A stretch of DNA of 64,000 nt from Candidatus Phytoplasma tritici (GTDB taxonomy: Bacteria; Bacillota_I; Bacilli_A; Acholeplasmatales; Acholeplasmataceae), in NCBI RefSeq assembly GCF_000495255.1, contig NZ_AVAO01000003.1, positions 124,001-188,000 of the forward strand. Reading direction: 5' to 3'. Below, in pieces: positions 58,953-64,000 of this stretch. Positions within the stretch are counted from its first letter, which is position 1, and the number at the start of each line of letters is the position of its first letter. The notes under the pieces are model-generated. The model ran no database searches. It was not told the DNA's origin and saw nothing but the letters and a program-made list of their open reading frames with translations. Made by a program: the position numbers and the translations under genes.

Positions 58953-60329
58953 TTATCGGGACAAAAGATACAAAGCTTCTGTGTAAATGGTAGTTAAAGT
59001 AATTAATTGGTCAATTGAAATAGATTCATTTTTTTGATGAATTAAGGAAATTTCATCGACAAAAGTAGGTCCAAAAGGTACTAAATTAGGAGCACATTTA
59101 GCAAAAGAACCACCACCAACACACATAGGTTTAGAAACTAAATCATTAGTGTGTTTTTGATAAACTTTCAATAATGTTTGCATCAATTCACTTTTAGGAT
59201 CAATATAAATAATGGGATGATGAAGGGTAGTTTTGAGGTAAAAATTTTGATTATTGGCTGCTTTTTCCAATTGAAAAAGGATTTTTTCAAATGTAATTCC
59301 TTTAGGATATCTTAAATTAAGAGTGAAAAAGGCTTGATTATTTTCTAATTTTAAAACTCCAGAAAAACAAACTAAATTATAAGTTTCTTCATCAAAGTGA
59401 TTAATACCTAATTTTTTTCCATCCAAACTATCTACCAAATATTGGTCAAAAAAAACAACCAAAGTATTTTTAATTCCCAACGCTTTAAGAACTTTCATCA
59501 AATCATAAAGGGAATTTTTTCCTGTTTCAGGAGTCGAACCATGCGCAGAAATGCCATAAACTTCAATTTTTAACAAATCTCCTTGCAGTTCTAAAGTTGC
59601 TTTGATATTTGTGGTTTGAATAAAATTATGGAATAAATCTAGGTAGTTAGGATCAAATTTTAGAATTGCTTGTGCCAAATCAGGAACAACATTAGAGGCT
59701 TGTCCGCTTTGAATGCTTACAATTCTATTATCTAAAACTTCACCTTTAAAAGTAAAATCCCCAATTCCTTTTTCGCAATAAATAGCAGGAAAATGGCTGT
59801 CAGGAACAAAACCAGATACAGGTAATTCAGGAATTTGTTTAAAATAATGTTTCATACAACGAAATCCAGTTTCTTCATCGACACCCAAAATTAATTTAAT
59901 TCTTTTGGAAAGCGGCAAATTTAGTTCGTGCAATATTTTCAAAGCCCAGAAAGTTGCCATTGTAGGACCTTTATCGTCTTGGGTTCCCCTGCCATAAATT
60001 GTGCCATCAACAATTAAAGCCTCATAAGGTGGATAGTCCCAACCATTTCCTGCAGGAACAACATCCAAATGACCAATCATACCAACCCATTCTTTTTGGT
60101 CTCCGTATTCAATATGACCAGCGTATCCTTCCAAATTAAGGGTTTTAAAGCCACTTTGGGAGCCTAAATCAAGCATAAAATTAAGGGCTTGTTGGTTGCC
60201 TTTTCCAAAAGGAGCGCCTGTTCTATTAGGGTCAAAAGTAGTAAGTTCGGTGTTAATTTTTAATAATGTTTGCAAAGTTTCAATTAAGGCGTCTTTTCTT
60301 TTTAAAACCTCTTTTTTAAAATCAATCAC
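58953..60329 (-). CDS. pepV: M20-family dipeptidase (PepV-like)
   Basis: Zinc dipeptidase releasing amino acids from imported or internal dipeptides. 458 residues. Metal-site sequence in order: GHLDVVPAGNGW near 88-99, GRGTQDDKGPTMA near 112-124 and LGVDEETGFRCMKHYF near 146-161; the lid domain runs about 190-340. The last His is in the LKTTLHHPIIY region. ATG start. Supports amino-acid scavenging with the ABC transporters. May head the thyA-folA-plsC unit. Confidence 0.92.
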   Translation of the reverse strand: MIDFKKEVLKRKDALIETLQTLLKINTELTTFDPNRTGAPFGKGNQQALNFMLDLGSQSGFKTLNLEGYAGHIEYGDQKEWVGMIGHLDVVPAGNGWDYPPYEALIVDGTIYGRGTQDDKGPTMATFWALKILHELNLPLSKRIKLILGVDEETGFRCMKHYFKQIPELPVSGFVPDSHFPAIYCEKGIGDFTFKGEVLDNRIVSIQSGQASNVVPDLAQAILKFDPNYLDLFHNFIQTTNIKATLELQGDLLKIEVYGISAHGSTPETGKNSLYDLMKVLKALGIKNTLVVFFDQYLVDSLDGKKLGINHFDEETYNLVCFSGVLKLENNQAFFTLNLRYPKGITFEKILFQLEKAANNQNFYLKTTLHHPIIYIDPKSELMQTLLKVYQKHTNDLVSKPMCVGGGSFAKCAPNLVPFGPTFVDEISLIHQKNESISIDQLITLTTIYTEALYLLSR

Positions 60330-60828
60330 TTTATAACCTCTTTTTTTATTGTTTTTATTTTTTTGATAATTTTGGTAATTTTAATTTTTTGTTTGGTTTG
60401 TATATTTTGTTGGATGCACTTGCAAAAAGAAAAACACAAAAAATGTAAGAGTAGATAAAGACATTTTTTATTGATGATTCTTTCATAACATCAATATTTA
60501 TCCACATAATAAGCAGATGTTTGCTCGAAAATAGGGGGAAAAGGCAGAAAGCGAAAAACAAAAATATTAATTCTACATTTATTTTTATACCTTATCTACA
60601 TCTTAATACTTAAATTTTAACATTATTTTAACATTAAAAATAAAAAAAGTGTTTCTTTTTAGTTTTGATTCGGTTATAATATTAGTGGATTTTAAAGGAA
60701 TTCGAGAAATTTTAAAAAACCGCTAGTAATAAATTCGTTTAAAATTCTTTAGTTCATCTTAAATTTTTTGCATTTTACATTGTGTATTTTGCAAAGATTA
60801 AGATATTAGAAAGAAAAATTTAAAATCA
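60330..60828. other. Divergent intergenic region with DnaA-box-like sites
   Basis: No gene seen. Three 9-mers resemble DnaA boxes: AGTAGATAA (reverse) at 60450-60458, exact TTATCCACA at 60498-60506, and TTATCTACA at 60592-60600. A TATAAT (60675-60680) faces the plus-strand gene. Confidence 0.55.
60675..60680 (+). promoter_or_regulatory. -10 element upstream of the exported protein gene
   Basis: TATAAT about 150 nt before the TTG start at 60829. No good -35 hexamer is visible. Confidence 0.4.
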
Positions 60829-61857
60829 TTGAAAAATATTTACAAAAAACAACCTTGTTTAAAACAAAGGTTTATTTATTGTTTAAGTGCATTATTACTT
60901 TTGATCTTATTTGTAATAAGTTTTAATTGCACTTTAAAAGCTGATCCAACAGATCCAACAGAACCAACAGATATCAGCACTCTTGAAAAAAATATAGGAT
61001 CTTTTGAAAACAAACCAAATGAAAAAAAAATAATTGAAAAAATTGCAAAAATTTACAAAAATAAAAATAGTATTTCTATTGGAGACGATTTAGAAGTTGT
61101 TTCGATAATCAATAACAAAGCAACTGTCAAAGCAAAAGACAATTCTAAAAAAATTAAAGGTCAAGTAGAAGTTATTTTTAATATCAAAGAAGACCTAAAT
61201 GATTTAATTAAAAATAAAGCTTTAGGGGAAATAGAATTAAGTAAAATTCACAGTGAGGCATTAATTTCTTATGAGGATTTATTAAATGCCATCAAAGATA
61301 AAAATAATGGTTTAGTAATTACAAAAGAAGATATTAATTTTCCTAAACAAAATCGCTCAAAAGGTGTTATAACCATTGAAGCATTGGATCAATCTCCTAA
61401 ATATAAAGGAAAAGCTAAATTAACTTATCAAATTAAAAAAATAAATAAAGAAGAATTCATTGAAGAAATTAAAAGCAATTATAATATTATTCCAATTGAC
61501 TCATCCATAACAAAAAATCAATTAGATGAAACAATTGAAAATGTAATTGCAGAAGAAATAGGAAACCCAGATTCAACTAAAGAATTAGTTATAAAAAAAG
61601 TTCAAGAAGCAGTCACACTTTTATTAAAAAATGGTGATACTTTTTCTGAAACACTAGAAACTTCTATTTCAAATGAAGAAGAGTTACAAAAAAACTCACA
61701 AACAATATTGTCTCATAAAACAACAAGCGAAAAAACAGATAATAACGAAAATACAAATTATGGATTTTATATTGTTATTGCTTGCATTATATTAATTTCC
61801 ATCACTTTTTTAAGTTTGCTTTTTGTTATTTTTAAAAAAAGAAATATTCAATCATAA
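60829..61857 (+). CDS. Surface-type membrane protein, signal peptide plus C-terminal anchor
   Basis: 342 residues, unrecognised. Basic start then a hydrophobic segment (about residues 16-34) ending near FNCTLKA, a signal-like sequence followed by a PTDPTEPTD motif (about 41-49). Two related blocks follow: VVSIINNKATVKAKDNSKKIKG near 85-105 and VITIEALDQSPKYKGKAKLTY near 180-200, similar to the beta-rich repeats of Mollicutes surface lipoproteins. A C-terminal helix (FYIVIACIILISITFLSLLF, near 313-332) with a basic tail would anchor it outside-in. Architecture resembles immunodominant phytoplasma membrane proteins, but no sequence identity can be claimed. Start is TTG with a weak SD. Confidence 0.7.
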   Translation: MKNIYKKQPCLKQRFIYCLSALLLLILFVISFNCTLKADPTDPTEPTDISTLEKNIGSFENKPNEKKIIEKIAKIYKNKNSISIGDDLEVVSIINNKATVKAKDNSKKIKGQVEVIFNIKEDLNDLIKNKALGEIELSKIHSEALISYEDLLNAIKDKNNGLVITKEDINFPKQNRSKGVITIEALDQSPKYKGKAKLTYQIKKINKEEFIEEIKSNYNIIPIDSSITKNQLDETIENVIAEEIGNPDSTKELVIKKVQEAVTLLLKNGDTFSETLETSISNEEELQKNSQTILSHKTTSEKTDNNENTNYGFYIVIACIILISITFLSLLFVIFKKRNIQS

Positions 61858-61868
61858 TTAAAAAATAT

Positions 61869-61894
61869 CAAAGAGGTTTATAGCCTCTTTTTTA
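61869..61894 (+). terminator. Terminator
   Basis: AAAGAGG / CCTCTTT stem (7 bp) with a 7-nt loop, ended by T6; it follows the surface-type protein. Confidence 0.75.
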
Positions 61895-61949
61895 TTTTAT
61901 ATTTATAAATTTATAAAAAATAAAATAGAAATGTTGGAAAAAAAGATAA

Positions 61950-63161
61950 GTGAAAATACCATCTTTTAAAAAAAACATAATTATTGTAATAATAATCTTT
62001 TCTATACTTTTAATAATGTTTGGTTGGTTAGGATGGCAAAATAACTTTTTTGCTTTAGAAACTTCACAAAATTCTACTAAAAATACTTCTTTATCCTATA
62101 AAAATTTTAATTATAATGATTTACAAGATTTACCAAAAAACAAAAATGAAAAAAATGAAGAACAAGTTCCAGAAGTCAAAGAAAAAGAAAACATTTTAGA
62201 TAATATCAATCAAAAAGACCAAAAAACATTGTATCCACAAATAAAAGAAATTGAAGAAAAAAAAGAACCACCCAAATACATACCAAAATCAACTCACAAA
62301 ACAAAACAAAACAACAACATACAAACTATCAAAAAAAATCCTTATTCACAAAAAGCCAAAAATAAAAGAAAAATGATGCAAAAAAAACTGGTTTACCAAA
62401 ACCAAAAAATTATCGATTTAAAAGAACAAATATTAATTTTGGAAAATGAAAAAAACAAACCCAAAGAACTAGATAAACAATTTAGTGACCAAATTAAACC
62501 TCAATTAGAATCTCAAATCCAAGGAATGAACATTTATAATGTATATTTAGGGAAAAAAAGCGATAAAGATGTTGCGTTAGAATGGTTACGAAAAAACTTT
62601 TCTAATCAACATTATCAAATTAACTTTTCTTATGGTTTGTATAATTCTCAAATTATCCAATCCACAGTTTTTTTTAATTCTCGCATAAAAGAACCGCCAC
62701 CCCAAAACCTTTTATTAGTTTATTTTGATGGAGGCACAAGAGATAAAGCTAATAATTGCTATTCTTTAGAGGCATTAAAAAATTTAGGTAATGGTGCTCA
62801 AAATATGTATATTTTTTGGCAAGATGAAAACCCTTTTAATGACAAAAACTTTATTCAAAACAACTTTTGCACTGACCTTATTTATGAAAAAGGCTCTTTT
62901 TTAGGTGGACCTTCTTATTTGAATGTCAAACATATCGCTTTAAAAAATATTAACACTAATGAAATTATTGCCACTTTTCCTGTTAAATGTCAAATTGAAG
63001 TACCTTGTTCACTTGATGGACTAGATTTAGAGTTAAAATTTCCTTTTTATAATTACAAAATAGAAGGTTTATTGTCAAATACTCATATCAAAAGTCTTAG
63101 AAAAATTGATGTATATTCTAAACACACAGGACAATCAAAAACACTTCATTACAAAATTTAA
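61950..63161 (+). CDS. Anchored protein with coiled-coil stalk, unknown function
   Basis: 403 residues, unrecognised. N-terminal membrane helix (about residues 11-28), then a Lys/Glu/Asn-rich stalk (about 45-150) that includes a coiled-coil-like segment near 140-170 (KKLVYQNQKIIDLKEQILIL). A globular C-terminal domain follows with several Cys (near 273, 306, 350 and 355) and NMYIFWQDENPFNDKNF near 285-301. Start GTG with weak GGA upstream. It shares the anchor-stalk-globule layout, and an N[MI]Y[IF]FW core, with the 306-residue protein at 22706. No secretion effector motif seen. Terminator follows. Confidence 0.7.
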   Translation: MKIPSFKKNIIIVIIIFSILLIMFGWLGWQNNFFALETSQNSTKNTSLSYKNFNYNDLQDLPKNKNEKNEEQVPEVKEKENILDNINQKDQKTLYPQIKEIEEKKEPPKYIPKSTHKTKQNNNIQTIKKNPYSQKAKNKRKMMQKKLVYQNQKIIDLKEQILILENEKNKPKELDKQFSDQIKPQLESQIQGMNIYNVYLGKKSDKDVALEWLRKNFSNQHYQINFSYGLYNSQIIQSTVFFNSRIKEPPPQNLLLVYFDGGTRDKANNCYSLEALKNLGNGAQNMYIFWQDENPFNDKNFIQNNFCTDLIYEKGSFLGGPSYLNVKHIALKNINTNEIIATFPVKCQIEVPCSLDGLDLELKFPFYNYKIEGLLSNTHIKSLRKIDVYSKHTGQSKTLHYKI

Positions 63162-63163
63162 AA

Positions 63164-63203
63164 AAATAAACAGTAGATTGAATTTACAATCTACTGTTTA
63201 TTT
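63164..63203. terminator. Bidirectional terminator, 17-bp stem
   Basis: AAATAAACAGTAGATTG - AATTTA - CAATCTACTGTTTATTT, between the plus-strand protein above and minus-strand pyk. Confidence 0.88.
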
Positions 63204-63276
63204 AATATAAAATATGAAGCAATAACTACCTAAATTATAATTTGAATGTTTTTTTTGATATATATTTGGTTTGTTA

Positions 63277-64000
63277 TTATTTAATATTATTATTTAAAAA
63301 AAGCATACCATCTTTAAAAACAAGACAATTACTACTTTGATTTTGTGTAAGTTCTTCCAATTTATTTTTTAATTTAGTTTCATAAACAAAAGGAAAAACA
63401 CCAAAATTTAGTACTAAACGACGAGCTTCTTTTTCAGTTTTAACTAAAGCCAAAACAGGAACAGATGGATGAAATTTAGAAACATTATAAGCATCTTCTA
63501 AATCATAGACAACAATTGCTTTAACATCAGTGCGTAAAGCCAATTCAACAGCACTTAATAAAAAATTTTCTTTGGAGTTTTTAGGTTGGTATACTTTTGA
63601 TAAAGCTTGATAATTGACTACTTTTTCAGCTTGATAGTTAATTTTTTTCATATAAGTTACAGCTTCTACAGGATATTCACCTGAAGCGCTTTCACCTGAT
63701 AACATAGTAAAGGTTGTACCTTCTTTAACTGCATTAAAAACATCAGAAATTTCAGCTTTGGTTGGGCGTGGATTTCTTTGCATAGATTCTAACATTTGAG
63801 TAGCTACTACAACTGGTTTGCCGTATTCTAAACATTTAGTAATCATACGTGTTTGGTAAAGTGGTACTAATTCACCATCAACTTCTATTCCTAAATCACC
63901 TCTTGCAACCATAATACCGTCTGATTCTTGAATGATTTCTTCTAAATTATCAACACCTTCTTGATTTTCTATTTTAGAAATAATTTGGATGTTGGAATTT
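63277..64000 (-). CDS. pyk: Pyruvate kinase, partial (C-terminal part)
   Basis: Last step of glycolysis (PEP to pyruvate, ATP). The frame continues open across the right window edge. From the edge it reads IISKIENQEGVDN, DGIMVARGDLGIEV (Mg/substrate site), TRMITKCLEYGKPVVVATQM, and NPRPTKAEISDVFNAVKEGT with MLSGESASGEYPVEAV. It ends with the C-terminal domain (VPVLALVKTEKEARRL). N-terminal TIM-barrel portion is outside the window. Confidence 0.97.
   Translation of the reverse strand, partial: NSNIQIISKIENQEGVDNLEEIIQESDGIMVARGDLGIEVDGELVPLYQTRMITKCLEYGKPVVVATQMLESMQRNPRPTKAEISDVFNAVKEGTTFTMLSGESASGEYPVEAVTYMKKINYQAEKVVNYQALSKVYQPKNSKENFLLSAVELALRTDVKAIVVYDLEDAYNVSKFHPSVPVLALVKTEKEARRLVLNFGVFPFVYETKLKNKLEELTQNQSSNCLVFKDGMLFLNNNIK

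Noticed and set aside
60330-60828. Chromosome origin (oriC)
   Set aside because: Only three DnaA-box-like sites, no dnaA or dnaN nearby.
1-64000. CRISPR array or restriction/defence system
   Set aside because: No regularly spaced repeats other than the 19-bp trio and the 339-bp duplication, and no cas- or methylase/REase-like genes.

Overview
This 64-kb window is a piece of a very AT-rich, reduced chromosome that looks like a phytoplasma ('Candidatus Phytoplasma', aster-yellows-like). The gene set is Mollicutes-type: PolC, WhiA, NusB, PlsY, LplA, fused amino-acid ABC transporters and M20 dipeptidase are present, and there are no cell-wall genes. UGA acts as a stop: whiA and tldD both end in TGA at ATGA overlaps with the next gene, which excludes the Mycoplasma code. 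Degraded IS3-type (tra5-like) transposase sequence and a duplicated coiled-coil pseudogene are also typical of phytoplasma mobile-unit debris. The species call is inference; the gene families are read from motifs.

Layout. 1-12.5 kb is a minus-strand block: polC (cut by the window edge), tRNA-Leu(CAA), two tandem fused substrate-binding/permease proteins, argS, nfo and a DEAD-box helicase. 12.7-15.2 kb is a decayed accessory island: a lysine/asparagine-rich membrane protein, a 339-bp tandem duplication carrying a dead coiled-coil gene, an IS3 ORFB pseudogene and the stub of an ATPase gene. 15.2-29.4 kb is a plus-strand housekeeping run: plsY, ligA-whiA-acpS, nox, sodA-nusB, a secreted or anchored protein, lepA, tldD-tldE. 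29.5-36.9 kb is minus strand: tig-lon and uvrA. 36.9-40.4 kb is mostly gene-poor, with a nitroreductase and a clearly recognisable pyridoxal-kinase pseudogene. 40.4-47.6 kb holds uvrC, uvrB, lplA, an ECF-type membrane component and an FtsH-like ATPase without a protease domain. On the minus strand follows a membrane/methyltransferase fusion. 49.3-56.1 kb is a remnant of the classic Firmicutes order alaS - ruvX - trmR(yrrM) - greA, continuing yqeG - yqeK (broken) - rsmD - yneF. 56.2-60.3 kb is minus strand: an OsmC protein and pepV - thyA - folA - plsC. 60.8-63.2 kb holds two large membrane-anchored exported proteins of unknown function, and pyk enters from the right edge.

How the genes work together. 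UvrA, UvrB and UvrC plus LigA and Nfo give near-complete excision repair. Trigger factor, Lon and the FtsH-like ATPase form the protein-quality set. Nox, SodA and OsmC handle oxygen. PlsY, PlsC and AcpS support phospholipid synthesis, and ThyA-FolA the thymidylate cycle. Import and salvage (amino-acid transporters, lipoate ligase beside an S component) replace biosynthesis, and pdxK and yqeK show that the loss is still in progress. The most notable points are the Pr6Pr-like/PmtA-like fusion, the ECF component with a histidine-rich loop beside lplA, the two exported proteins at 60.8-63.2 kb and the frozen pseudogenes.
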